NCBI RefSeq assembly: GCF_014529535.1
Contig: NW_023503305.1
Coordinates: 840,069 to 904,068 of the forward strand
Direction of reading: 5' to 3'
From: Bradysia coprophila
Taxonomy: Eukaryota; Arthropoda; Insecta; Diptera; Sciaridae
DNA length: 64,000 nt
Part shown: positions 23,346 through 38,200 of the stretch, piece by piece
Numbering within the stretch: the stretch's first letter is position 1
Layout: each line of letters starts with the position of its first letter
The notes under the pieces: model-generated
What the model was told of the DNA's origin: nothing
The model's input: the letters and a program-made list of their open reading frames with translations, nothing else
The model's database searches: none
Translations under genes and position numbers: made by a program

Positions 23346-26300
23346 GTAGAGTGTCTCATTGAGTGAATGCAAAAACGGATATAATGGTAGAGTGCTATTA
23401 AGATTCAGCCAGTCTGAAGCAAAATATAAAGATATGAGAAGCTTGCGGCGCGGCATCCATCGGAGCTAAGAAAAAAATCTTAAAACAAATTGGACTCCCC
23501 GATACCATTTTACTGAATAAATTGATTATAATTTACTTGAACAATTTCAGGTTCGAAACTTTTATAAAATACCTTTAGGCCCGAATTAACCGTAGTGTAG
23601 TGGTGAGAGCAGGTGGATTACCACTAAATATTAAATCAAAAATAGATGACAATATCATGCAGATCAGATGACAATATTTTCTATCGAGACCAAAGATCCG
23701 AGCCCTCATCGTATTCTTATCAAATACACAACCCAATCTCTCGCGCTCTTTACAAATTGTGCGTACGCATTGCGTGAGATTAAATACAGTGGGTATGTGT
23801 TGGTGATGCAATTGTTTTCTCTCTCTCTCTCTCTTTCTTTTTCAACGAAGAGGTATCACATCTGCACTGATAAATTGCGTAGAATAATGAGCAGTTGAGA
23901 TGGAAATTGTGATGTTTGAAGGCAGACAGTGGGATTGAATTTATTCAACAAAATTTTTGGTAATTCATATACGCGTATATATTATTGTATGCAACAATAA
24001 GAATAGGGTTCGCAGAATTATTGTCGTACGAAACACCCAATCGACACACAAGCTTGTAACACCGATCTGTTTTCTTGTCGATTATAAAATATTCAACAGA
24101 GAAACAAAATCAATTTTTCGGCAATTTGTTGTGTGAACATACACAAGATAATCAACTCAGATCAAATTTCGATCAAAATGGCCAAATTTCGATTCGAAAC
24201 AAACACAATTTTCATTCACCTTTTTTTTTAATCGAACACAAAACCACTGTGACACCCAACTTTCAGCCAACAATTTGAAAATTATATTTAATTCTAAACT
24301 AAAAATATTTCGCTAAACAAACCAGCACGCAATCGGCAAGAGTCACTCTGCTTGACTGGCTGGCAACTCTCTTGGATACGAATTACATGCCGGTTCATTT
24401 CCAATTTTTTTGTGAGATAAGACTGACAAAATATACCTCCAAAGTTATATTTGATTGTGTGCTTTGGGTTCTCGCATACAAAAGAAGAGAAATCGTTTCT
24501 TTGCTGGTATTATATGGGCTCGCAGAGAACTCCAATGTGTGTTTATTTAACATCCACATTAAAAAAATGAGACACTCGGTTGTGCCTTCCAAAAAACATA
24601 TGGTTTCGGGTTGTATTATTTGTTCATAATATTAATGATGAATGCGTGGCATTATGGATATGTAATATGCAGAGGCTTTTATCTTTTAAATTAAGAATAT
24701 GTGAGGAAATTACGCGAGAATACATTTTTGTAGTTTTTTGATCATTTTTTTTTTTTTTTGTATATACGTTTAGAGTAACGTGTAGTTATATGGTATACGG
24801 GATACACGTAGACAATTTAACGATCTAATTTGAATTTTTCTGATGATACTTTTGTTTTAACATTCTAAAAACTAAATGAACTACCGACCGGTATTTGACC
24901 ATTTTAATTATTTTTCTGTTGTTTTTAAATTAAAACTAATAAATAACGATTTGACCAATATGGACCAGCAGTGTAGTTTAAATGACAGTCTTATAAATAA
25001 GAAATATATTTCAGCAGATGAATTCTTTTTCGGTATACGAAAATGCGTCAATGAGAATGTTTTCTGAAGATGAAAAAAAAAATGGTTTCGAGTATATTTC
25101 CAGAATTTTATGCGCATATTATAAAAAATAGATAAATATTTATATCATCTTCAAATATTTACGGCTTACATAACCGAGAAAAGAAAAAAAAAGATAAATT
25201 TGTTTATGTCATGAACAATTAGAATTTTTTTCGCAAATACAGAAAAGCTCCACATTATTCTTATGATTATTATAAGTTAAATTTGGCCTTTTGCGACGAT
25301 GATGAATTTAATGCCGCTTTATAAATCAGAGCTCGTGGTTTTTTCTTGTCTTTATTTTTTTTTTTGCAAAATCCCCGTGCTCCAATTCCAAAACAGTATA
25401 CAATAAAAAAGTGGTTTATCTGGTCGGTCATACTTTAACTCACGAAATGTTCGCTTATGTCTTGAAAACATTTTCCAATTTTTAATCATTTTTACGAATT
25501 TGTAGATTCGATATTGTGATTACATTCAATATTGATTGAATATTGCCACTTTTCGGTCTTACCGTGTGGCAATCATGTGCCACATATAATTTGTCAACGT
25601 ACTCTCTGGAGTACAATTTTTTTTTTTTTTATTATCAACACACAGTAATCAAAGCGACAGATAAAATTTTAGGTAATGAGACTTTATGACCATGTAATTT
25701 AAAATTAGCGCAGCACATTGGTGTGCTTTATTAGATTAGAGTTAAAAATATTTATCTAGACGATGGTTAACAATGTTGCAGAGAGATCGATTTGGGAGGC
25801 ACAACCACTTATACTTTTTGAGTCATGTGTTTATCTTAAAAAAGAAAAAAAGGTTTTTTTATCTGGTTCAAATGTTTGAACAGAAACACAATCATAATTT
25901 AGCATTATTTATGGGACATAAATATAACTATCACCACCACTTATGATCGATTTGTTTGATATTATACGTTTTATTCAATTCAAACTTAATGGCATTGAAC
26001 TAATTGTAAAATTGTATTTTTATTGGTAATGAGATCTTAGAAGTACTTTAACTTTTGCTACGTCAGCAGGGAAACACTTTTATCTTTGACTGGTAAAACC
26101 TCTTTTCTCTGATTTATAATCAAAATTTGGGATTTTCGTGAAAAAAAAGCAATACTGAATCGACTCTCGAAGTTGGTGTGATTTTAAGTACAGGTTAGAG
26201 GCTGTGTCAGTTAGTGAATCCTACCCATCCTACCGCTAAAAATCTTTATGAAATTCACCGGTAAATTTCATACAAATTTTTTACCGGTTCGATTAATCTA

Positions 26301-29276
26301 TTGTCTATGGGTTCTTCTGTTTTCAAATTCAATGCAGTTCACTGTGACTCTAGTGCATTGGAGTTAAGGTGCTTTCAGTTTAAGAAAAATTCATCCGTTT
26401 ACAACAAATGTTCATCCGTTTACGTAAACTCCGCCTACATTCTATTGTTTGAACACATCTGTCAAGTACACGGATGAACTAAACGGACTAAACGAAAGAG
26501 CGTTCAATAAGTAAAAGCCAAACCTTCTATCAAAGCTATCATTAGAATTGAGGGTTTAATTACCTCTCTAGGATAATTTTGGTTATAAATTCGTATATTG
26601 ACAACCAAGCATTAGCCTTTGTGTGCAGATATATAACAAATATCCACTTGGCAAAAAGAAAAATTTATGAGCAGGTAGGTAGTAACCTGAATGAGCAACT
26701 TTTTTTTGGTACGTTGTAGTTGTTAGTTTACATTCTTAAAATGTGTTTTAACGGTTGAAAGGTCTAAGCAAATTACCTGTAAAACGAAAACTGTTGATTT
26801 TTTTTTCGAGAATAACAATTTTCTTTTCACTCACACGATTCTCCAACACAAATTAAATTTTACGTTAAAAACATGAGTTCTTAGCTAAACTTTTTTTGTA
26901 TTTTTTTTTTGCAGTTTACACACATTATTTGTGTTTTCTTGTTGAAAATAAGCAAATACACATGTAAGTTAGAAATTAGTAACACCAAGGCTGTGACCAT
27001 ATGACGTGTCCTTACTTTTTAAAGGACGAAGCCTCTGAGGACTATAAAAATGTAAAAAATGGTTTCAAAAAGGACAAAGAGATTTGTTCAAAAATAATAA
27101 AATGAAACGACCGTATGGACAAAAAGTTTACACACATTTATTACTGCCGGGGCAATGAAAAGTTACTGAAGAAACTATCATTCAAACACAATTTCTGAAA
27201 GTGTAGTTAGAAAAACATTTGCGAGTTTTTTCGAAGCGAATTTTAGATTATTTAATAAACAGCAGTAACAGATGGTAGAGATAAAATGAAAACTTTTTCT
27301 TTATTTATTTAAGCAATCGTAACATTATTAGGTTAGCACACCTTTTTTACAATTCCTATGTGATAACAGATTCGTTTCACGCAGAATAATGTTTTTGTTG
27401 TGGAGGTAGCCTTACATAACAAGATCTAATTTTAATTTTTGTATGTCAATCATATCACAAAAACGATTAAGGTTGCAGTAATCATAAAACAATTATTTGG
27501 TGGATTCTCTCGTGAGACATGAATTTGAAGTTGTTTTAGCTCCTTAAAATTGTAATGCATACTCGAGCTACGCAAAGCGTTTAATTTTAGAAATTTATTT
27601 TATTTTGTTTGGAAATAAATGAAATTGAAATGAATTTGAACTTCCTTCAAAGTTCGTTGTAGATATAGTTCATTGCAAATGAAAGTTTTTGATTAGAATG
27701 GACAAAGAACCAAATCTGTTCCTAAGTCACTTTGTGTATCAATTGGATCAATTGGAATCACAGTCAGAAACAGTAGAAGATGTAAAATGGTAAATTTGGA
27801 TAAATTTGGTATCGAATAGTAATTGAGAGACATTAGTTTTTAAGAATTGAATTTATGATCAACTCTATACGGGGTTCGTTCACACACGCCTTAAAATATT
27901 TTTTTTTTGTTTGTGTATTAGTTACGAATAAAACAGATTCCCATCCCTTGTTGAAGTGTATTTTGTTGGGGTCGGGACGGCATCAATACATCAAAAAAAA
28001 AAAAAAAATTTTCTATGATTGATTTCAAAGTAGAGGTAGAAGAGTAATATTCAAGAAATAAATATTTTTTCAACTGGAACAAGGAACAGGTTCATGATTT
28101 TGTTCGGTATGCAGGTAAAAATTGAACATTCATGGGCTACACCTATGTAACAATTTTCACTCAATTCGCTTACAGCTGTCGATATCCTTTTCCCCTTACA
28201 GTAAACAATTTTGGGCTGAGCTAATTTTGCTGTAGCAAATGTTCCAACAATTCAATTTGATAAAATGTTGTCCTCACTTCGTCTATGCTTCTCTTTATCT
28301 GTTAAATTACAACTACACGTCGCTAACTTCCGTTTCGAACGAATAAATAATCTACCCTTGATGCTATCGACACTTTCTTAAGCATTACCAGCGCTTTTCT
28401 TTAAGTACTTTTTTCGGTCATGGTAAGTATGTAATGTATCGCCTAGTCGCATTGTCTTAGAGATAAACCATATCAATTAATGTCTTGTGACTCCATCCAT
28501 ATATAAGTCTCTCTAAATTAAACTTATATATGAGCGATAGACTTAAAATTGCTTAAAATACGCACTAAATGTTGAGATAAAATTTCGTTTCAAACCAACC
28601 AATTCTAAACATGTACGCGTATACCAAAGATATATATATATATATATATACTTAAAATATCCAGTTTATACTAACATTTGCGAGACCTTAAATGATTTAT
28701 TGAGTAAAACGACAAAATATAATTCAAACTGAAACCATACAAACTACCACCTACCACTTAAAATGAAACACAGAGTCAACAAGTATGTGGAAATTGTCTA
28801 ATAACCAAATATTTCTTACTGTTTTATCTCAAAAACTCTTTGGCAAGAACAACACAGAACCACCCGGCATAAATGCTGTAAACGCTGTGTAGTCTTATTT
28901 TCGTGTACGTATATGCCTTGTGTTCGGATAGACAGTGCGTACAGCACCGAACCAATACAAACGGAAATTACATTTACTTTTTGTACGTTCGAAATCACGA
29001 TAGAGACTGAGTATACCGACATATACATTGTACAACCACATTATTCTCTGTAATTTTAACGCAGTCTCTTACTTTAATTCAACCGGCGTAGACGTCACTG
29101 GTGTTGTATTTTGATAAGAAGCATTTCGCTTAATTATTTTAAAATATTTTTATTTAAATTATTCATTCATTAGTAAGAGCTTCCGCTATAATTCAATTCT
29201 ACAATTTTGTCGATTTGTTAAATTACAATTTGTTGGGCTAATTTGATCGTAACAGAGAAGTTTAAACAAGAAAAAA

Positions 29277-32200
29277 ATGGCAAGAGCTCTGATAAATTTT
29301 ACTGGCAAGGCACTGAGCAATCAATATGCCGTAGCCGCACCATGTCTTTCGGTTTCGTCGAAGAGAAACTGTGAGTATATTTTATTTCGTTTACATTTTT
29401 TTTTGGCTTGATGTGTAGTATATTATGATGGTACAGATGTGATCACTACAATAAAGGACTTTCCTCTTATTGTTCCTTACATATCCACTCTCTTAAGTAT
29501 TTATGTTGTTTTATGATCAACAAATAAAATTGTTTTGGATACAGAGCATGTTAATATAAATTGAATGAAATTTATGCGTAAGATTGTTAGTAATCCACAT
29601 GCTCTGTACATGTACAAAAATTACCACATGCACAGGCGTTATTACTTCCGTTTAGAAGTGGTAAATGAGTTTCAAATTTGCGAACATCAATTAAAATTAA
29701 TTCAAAGTACTTCCAAGAAAAATTAGACGAATTTTATTGCTGGAAAGAAAAAAATTAGAAAAAGAAATTACGCCCTTGGTTAGAATTATGTTTTTAAGTA
29801 ATTTATATGACTGGCGAGAAAGTCCTTTGTTAGCAAAATTTAATAATATTTTGGCTCTCAAAATTGAAAAATATAAAACATTTCAGGGCCTAAGAAAAAT
29901 CACTCAATTTTGATAACAAAATGTTTAAAACATTGAATAGTTATTTACACTTCATTCGGGGGCAGCTCTTGCAATTGCCTAAAATCAATCGTCTAAGGCA
30001 GTGTCGAACTTGTCATACAAAGGGTCGAGTGGAAAAAAATTAAAAATTGATCTCATTTTTGTCCTCCTGAAGCATGAAAAATTCATTAAATTAATTGGAG
30101 AAATGCTTCACATGTTTTCATTCTTTCATAGTGAACCTTCGCTGAAAAAACATATAAAACGTAATGTGGAATTTTTCCTTCTTTCGTTAAAAAAAACTAT
30201 TGCAAAAGAAGAAAAAAAAGTCCCCATAGAAGCTGTCTAATTATATACACTTTACCTAATCCAACAAAATGATAATTTCAAGAGTCTGCATTCTTATCAC
30301 TTCATCTTTAAGTCCGTATGGTACTCATATTGACACTCGTCGGCGAACGATAAATTAAACAAAAAACGATTGAAACGAAATGACCAATTACAAATTTATC
30401 AGTTTTGAATACCTATAAATCGTACCACATCGACCAACTATCAAACGATCTTAGAATTTCTAATTCAATGACACAAAGAAGCCATGAAATAATGCGAAAT
30501 TAGATGCAATGACAAGATAATAATTTGTTTAATTAGGTATCAATAGTTGCTAACTTGATAAGCACTAAAATGATTGATTACGAAAAATTGGATGATTTAC
30601 GAGAAACGAAAAACTTTCCGCGTGCCCATTGCTTGCTCATTTCGGTTTTTTTTGATGCATGTGATGCAGGCTCTATTTTCAGAAAATTCTAACTTTTTCC
30701 GAATTATTAAAAATCTTTGAAATAGTAACTTTTGACGGGGTTGGCAATTTTCACCCCAACATACACCGACATTTTCTTGAAATTAAAGCGGTTCCATCAA
30801 AACTCGAAACTCACATCCTTCAATTCAATCAGTATTTGCAAGCTTTTGTGAGATTGATACATAATTTTTGTAATTGTTTAACCACAGCGCCATGGCGCGC
30901 CATGGGTTCGTAACACGATACGAACATCTATACACGGTAGACAAGAGTTAAATTACCCTTCACGCAGTCGTAATGACTTTAATTTTCAGATTTCTGTGAA
31001 TTAACTTTTACTTTGTCGTAATTTGAAACATTTACTTTGAGTTTTAGCGGTAAACGTAACATAACGAACATCTTTAACGAATATATTCTTCCAACCGTAC
31101 TTAATATACTCATTAATTGGCAGCGTAACCAGCGTAACTCTCTATTACTTCTTTACGATACGATTCGTATACACTAATGCAGACAGTCGGAGACTGATGA
31201 AACCCTAAAACTGAATGCAACAAGCCCTCTCGCCTCGCAGATTCATTAATTAATTTTCTCGTCACGTTGTGCACATCAATCTGCTCTTTGAAGTTGATAA
31301 GCTTTCCATTTCTGAACATTTATGAACTGAATTCTATTTAATTTCTCTCTTCGCCGATTATAGATACTCTGTTAACACATTTTTGTCATAAAATTTCTTA
31401 ATTTTTATTTGGTAACCCGCCTGACCTCTTAATATGAATTAATTGGCTAGTCGAAAAAAAAGTCCTCTGAATGAACTAAAGTTTGTAATCAAATACTTTA
31501 CAACATTGCTCGAGACAAAAATTGCTGATTAGATGTGTTAATTGTAATGAAAGGAAAGACGACTGTATGGAACAATCAGAGAATGCTTTCGTCACTTGAA
31601 ACAAAAAATGTGTGAATTCAAAGTCAATCAAATGATTTGATAAAACTGCGAGATAATCTTCAGTCTTTTTTTTCATTAATTGAACATTTCGAATGGAATT
31701 TTTTGTACGATTCCGCTGTTAGCCCAGACATTAGCTGATATCAGTTGTACGCTCATTCATTTCGATAATTCGTATGTGAATTTTGTTTAACTTTTATGTG
31801 AGTCTGTTATCGGTTTTGGAAATTTAATATTATGCTTACCCTTGAACTACTGTGATGATTTCGTAATGAATTCAGTGTTTTACGTTCTGTCAATCATCGA
31901 CGTACACGAAAGAGAAGGTTAAAAAAAAAAATTGATTGAAGACCCCTAGTGGAAATATTTTTTTAATGCTTCGACTCGTAAGTCTGAACAAAACGGTGAA
32001 AATCGGCTCACGGCCTCAATTCCCATTTTGTTAGTCTCAGCGAAACTACTGAAGTCGATTGTTTCGCGTATTTAAGACTATTCAAAACTTTATTTTAAAA
32101 CAAGATTTTCACTCGGGAACATATGAACCGATGCAGTCTTTAGCAACAGCAATTGTAAGAATAATGTAATTTAAGGCTTAAGTCTGTCAGAGGTGCACCA

Positions 32201-35200
32201 AGGAATCTGACACAATAAATCACACTTTAAATTTGCCTCAATCTCAAACACGCAAATTTAATGCTATAAATATTTGTTAGTCCTGTCATCAACTTAATAA
32301 TTCAATTTTCATCTAAAGTGATAAAAACGTGAAATATAATGGCCAACTCTTTATGAGTCAAAAGCCTAACAGAATAGGTGATGATGGCAGGCATCCCGCT
32401 CATTAAATTTCCTCATAAGGTAAAATCAAAATAAAATGATCGAGTCAGGTTTTTGACAATTCAAATTCTATTGTCAAAAAACAGAATCGACCATTTTATT
32501 TTGCTTTCATTTTATTTTAGGTTTTTAAATTTAGCATTTAGGAGATTTTTAGGAGATTTCGTTAACTATCCTACGAAAAATTGTAGTCACCCAAAGGTAC
32601 CAAAAAGCTCTAGGAGTCTTTAGACGCATTTTTGAAATTATGGGAGTTTTAGGAGATATTATGAGGTGTGGAGACATGTGATAGGAGAACTAAAAACTTT
32701 TACTTTAATAGTCCCTGTTTAGTTTTAGTTTTCCTAAATTTTTCCATATTTTCCCAAAGTGGTTTTTTATTTTGAAAATTTAGAGAAATATGGGAAAGCC
32801 TAGGAAACTATTAAAAATTAAAGAAGAAATGGAAAAACGTTTTCTCAAAAATAGTTCCTGCTATTCAAGCAATGTTCAACGTAGATCATCTTCTAACTCT
32901 AAAAAACTTAAATCGGCTTCATTGTTTCGACCATCTTTAGTTCGCAAAAAACAAAGGAAAAGAACCAGAGAACCTCGGCCAATATACTAAAGCACATTCC
33001 TCACCGTTCACTTATCTTTTGAACGTAAAACTTTTTAAAAGAAATTTCAAGGCTATATGTGTATTGTACTTATTATAACGAGATATGTAGGTATATATGT
33101 ATAATACTTGCACCTCCGTATAGTGATAACAAATTCAATTTTTTATTTCTTTTTGAAGTCGAAAATAGATTAACAAATTACTTCAATTTCATTTTTTTTA
33201 AAATTTGTTTTATAAAATTAGCGACACGTTGACATCTGTTTCAGTCTGTACAGTGTGTGTAATATTTGTCTGACGGAATAATAAAGAAAAACGATTGCCA
33301 ACATTGTATATATATGCATAATATAGGATAACACATTACGTATACACGATAATACAACGATTACAGATTGTTGTTTAAACTTGAACAATTCGGAGGCATA
33401 TAATATACGGGTCACATGTCTCTAATTCCTTTAATCCTTATGCTTGTATGTTTGATTTTATGTGCAAAGTTTGTTTTATGGATTTACAGGGTGGTACCAC
33501 ATTATTCTCCCTTAAATTATTCATTACTTTTCTTCTCATTGTTGTCTTCTTCCTCGGAACTTGAGCTTGAGTCGGATGACGACAAATGTGGGTACGAGAC
33601 GTCTTACTCGTCTTCGGGCGGTCCAGTCCTCCTTTTTCGGATTCGTGGTTGTCGATGGTGTCACGTCGGGGTCACCAGTGTGGGAACTAAAGCTGATATT
33701 TAAGAGAAACTTAATATGTTTTGCTTTGGTTAGATCCAACGAGTGAATGATTTATTTAACACTGAAATATTACTTTAAATAAAATTTGAGTTTGGATGTT
33801 TTGTTATTAGCTGATGGAAAATAAATTGAATCGTCGATTAGCTATATTCAAACAAAAACACGATTGTTGCCCAACACCTCTTAAATTTGCATTATGTTAT
33901 GGGCACACATTTTGTCCTGGGCATTTTCAATTTTTTCATTTACGATACCGATGCAACCATGCAAGAGGTTGTTATTTTCATCAGCACTAAGTCAAGCATT
34001 TCGTGCACATATCCTTTTATCCGGTTTGCGACCATCCTAGTCTCTGCGCAAATGCCAAGTGCAAAAGACTTTTCCGGATGCATTTCCCAATCGCAGCCCG
34101 TCTGTCAGATCCGCATTGATCCGTCAGATCATTTATTCCCCTTTTGATGCAATTCCATATATTGCCAGTATAAAGTGATATATCGTTGCATTTAGTAATA
34201 CCAACTGAAACATTGACGTAATTACCGCATATATCGCATTGAAAAGTACTTGAGCCATTGGTCAATGCACCTGTTACTCGTTACTGGTTCGGACGACACC
34301 GGCTAAATACCAATGGAATCGAACGTGGACACACGCGATAGTAATTCTAATGATCGATACGGCCAAACTGCTTGAAACCGAATTGCTTGCATACTTTGCG
34401 GAGTGATTTTTTGCCAGGCACATTGTGAATGGATGCGGTATGTTGCATAAATTATGCTCTGACGTCAGAGGTTACGAAGCTCGTCAGACAAGTCGCGATG
34501 TTTGATCGTTGCTGTTGTGTCAGCAACAATGTCGTTCTTTTCTCGGAGCACAGCTTCTGTCAACCATAATTTGTAAGGCGCATCAGTTGGTCGTTTTTGA
34601 AGTCCTTTTGCGACAGACCTATAGCCTTCATTGTCAAGTACATTTGATGTCATTTTCACAAAGCTAACCTCTAAAAAATAAAATTTCATATAATTTGTTC
34701 AAAGGTTGGGGTTAACTTTGTGATCTATTGGTCCGAGTTTTTTTTTCATCTGTTATGTTTTGCTTTGTAATGCATTTGAGTGGCTATTTTGATGGCTATT
34801 AATTGAATTTGATAATTCAGTGGTTAGAGATCTGAAGTAGAATCGAAATGAAGAATGGTTCTTTGCTTTTGAACGTGGCGTATACTCGTGTCAATGTTGG
34901 AAGGCTAACTGATTTTTTATTTGACGAAAATTGTTCGCTTCTCTTCTCTAATTCTCTAATTATCACTTTTTTTCGTCCCTTTGTGTAAAGCAGGTGGCAT
35001 GCTCTCTCAATAGATTTTGCACCAAAAAGTGATCATTTACATCCATTGATAACAGAAATAAGTGTTAAGTAATTAATGTGAAAATTTTGGTGGCATATCA
35101 ATTTTTATATATATAATACCACCCGAATTCTCACCAAAATACAACGAAAAAAACTGGTATAGCTTCGATACTCTCTCTAGCAAACAAACACTCAGCACTA

Positions 35201-38200
35201 TGTGTCAAATTCACACATTATTACTTTGTATTCTACAAACACCATTCTACATTTTGACTGACTACGCTGTACTTTACATGGAAATTCCAAAGACTACTTG
35301 TCACTTTCACCACCTTAAATATAATAGTAGCTTGTTTGCTAGAGAGAGTATTGATAACTTCTAATGTCACCTAATGTAATTCCGTTTAATCACGCCGTAT
35401 CGTTGGATTTATTTATAAATATTTATGATTTATCGTAAAAGTGGCTGTTAAAACAACATTGCAGTGAAACATTAAGTTTGATGGCAATTGTGTAATCTAA
35501 TTGCAGAGATTGATAAGAATGCCTCATTTTCCGCCTGTTGGATATACTACGGGTGCTAATTTGTCTGGTTCTGGTTTGGGCTTTAACAATATTGTCGAAG
35601 GAATTGTATTCGAGTTAAAATGACGAAAGTACATCGTCATTGTATTTCAAGAGATGATGGTAAAAGACCTGACTGTATGACTTTAATACCATGGAGTCAT
35701 GGGAGATCACTCTTGTGGGTTGTTACCGTCCGGGATACCATGGCTGCATCATATATTAATGATTCATCAAAGAAAGCGCGCTCAATTGCAGACAAAGCTG
35801 AGAGACATAAGCATAACCATTATATTTCTTTGAAACAGAATTATTTGCTAACTCCCCTTGCGTTTGAGACTTTAGGCTGTATGGGCCCAGAGACAAAGAA
35901 ATTTATCAACAAACTGAGTTCATTAATGAAAAGGGATACGGGTGAGGTCTAATCAAAGGATTATCTGTTACAAAGAATTTCAATCGCAATACAACGTGGA
36001 AACGCAGCCTGCATTTTGGGAACATTAGGGAAACGGAAGGTTGATGATTTTTATTTATTGTGATTATGAAAAGATCGATTTTTTACTGGCTGCGCCATTA
36101 TTATGAGCAGTCTTTTTTGTCGCAATTAATTGAAAATAAACATCGTCAATAGTAATCCGTGTATCGACACTGTAACATATGGCTGAATATTTGATTCGGA
36201 AAAGAAATTCATTTTATCAGCAGAAGAAGTATCTGCATCAATTTAACAAGACGAAACGTTTTATTTCTTTTCTTTCTTTTTTTTTTGTTTCAAAACCGGT
36301 AACATTAAGTTTGTTCTTTTGAGGTCTGCAATAAATAATGGCTTCAGATTTACATTATATATTGACAAAAAAAATCAACTAAACGCGCAGTACGTAAATG
36401 TGTTTGTGTATCAAATTTTAGGCTGCAGAATTGTTCAAAAAATTAGAACTTACCTAATCATTTAATAAACTAATAGATTATATTGACTTGAGAGTTTTTA
36501 TTATCACTAATCAAGACGATTTTCATACCAAAATGGATTCACGAGTTGAACGAAACTTTGCATCAGAAACTATTTTCACCAAATTTGAAAAAAAAACTCT
36601 GAACTTTCATGAAATTAAATTTTGACTAGTGGGACGTCTTGGCGGTCTTGGCTCGGAAACCATTTCGTCTTCTTTCATATTCTAGGAGAAAGACTACTTT
36701 GATATTAACTTGCCAAAAATGTGTATTAACGATTGATAATCACTTTGTCTTTCCATCGAAGATTATGATAAAGTTGACTTTACATGCCGCAATCAGATGG
36801 ATCTACGTTGTTTACAAAATGTATTGCTTCGATGCGTGTAGGTAGGCACAGTATCTAACATTTGTCCTATATGCATACGTAGTGGACTCTATAACTCAGT
36901 CTCTTAATCCATAATAAATCAATTTTTTTATTTCTAAATTTCCATATTCAAACCAGAAACACTCGCTTTCTCGACTTAATTTTTTTCAATGTTTCGTTCA
37001 ATTTTATTTATGTTTTTATAGACAGTTTTGAGAACATTAATTCCAATTATTTTTTTCGATATCAATTTACGAAATTCTTCCAACTAGAATTACAAAACGT
37101 TTTCGCCGATTCTTCATATCATCATGTAAAAGAGATGAAATGAAGGATTCGAGGTCAATAAACTTTATCGCAGAAATATATTATTCTACATCAACAAAAG
37201 AAGGTTAAGGAAACACCAAAAAAAAAAAACCGAACAGCAAAACTGGCTATATAAATATGCGCAAACTTTCGTTATAAATGCGAAACTCGTAAATTAGTTT
37301 CAGCTGTGTTACGGTGTTGATAATGAATACAAAATTTAAGCGAAAAAAACTTGTTTAATAAACATAAAACCGAGAAAAAAAAATAAATTTCAACAATTCG
37401 GTGTATCGTATGAATGTAATTTAGAGGTTCAACGAATTGTTTGTTTAAATAGATAATTTCAATACTATTCCCAATTTATGAATGCGAATTTTCTTATCTC
37501 ATGTTGAACGTCTTAATTGATTTAAAACGGATCGCAACATTTTCACATTTTCTTCCGAATATTTCATTTTTACGATTTTCCCGGCTTTCTTTAAAGCATT
37601 TTTCACAGGCAAAGTAATTAAATAAAATAATTTTTTTAACGTGTGTGGTGCCCGAAGCGAGGTCCTATAATCATAATGGTCAAATAGAAAATGAAAATTT
37701 GATGAAAATTTTCATTTGTAAGGTATCAAAAGTAAGTTTTCCCACTTTATAGATGTAAGGCCTTAAATAGTCATGAATAAAGCGGTACATCATTCTTCCG
37801 TTAAAACTTTGAGAAAACTTTTTCTACGGTTGGATGGGAGGTAACCCTTATCATATCATTTGATTTCATTTATTTTCCGTAAAAAAATATATCGATTACA
37901 ACGATCCGCGTAGCTCCAGTATGCAAACAATTATAAGGAGCTACGTTGAGCTAACCCCTATCTAACTCGTGAAACATTTCGAGTAAATTACAAATTCTAT
38001 CTATAAACGAAATTGTGAGAACTAGGTTCATCCTTCAAAATTGAATTTTTCCATTAATTGCATCCAAAACGAGATTGACTATTGGTTGAAAGAGGCGCTT
38101 TACGACGCCCTGCTTTATAGAGGATGTTTTAGTACGAAGCCTTTCAAAGGGGAAAGGGGGAAAGTTATCTTTTAATCCAATCTATTCTTTCATATAGGTG

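Larger units (their letters stand above)
21235..29276. other. 8 kb intergenic region between Nnt and Idh
   Basis: No conserved coding exon is recognised on either strand. The region holds the MITE at 21911-22085, a repeated hairpin segment at 23234-23345, a CT microsatellite near 23818 and a TA microsatellite near 28630. Because Nnt and Idh point away from each other, both promoters should lie here. Open frames such as 24372-24629 and 24876-25067 look incidental. Confidence 0.55.

Noticed and set aside
23578-23710. tRNA- or SINE-like A and B boxes (TAGTGTAGTGGTGAG and GATCCGAGCCC)
   Set aside because: The spacing is about 100 bp, no acceptor or anticodon stem folds, and the B box has mismatches; not enough for a tRNA or SINE call.
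33416-33703. ATG frame with a hydrophobic N-terminus ([20 protein letters not shown])
   Set aside because: It looks like a signal peptide, but the rest is low-complexity and the minus strand is equally open; no family or splice support within Idh intron 1.
34017-34689. Minus-strand frames with Cys-rich [12 protein letters not shown] and [15 protein letters not shown]
   Set aside because: I could not join them by phase-compatible splicing or name a family; noted in the intron entry only.
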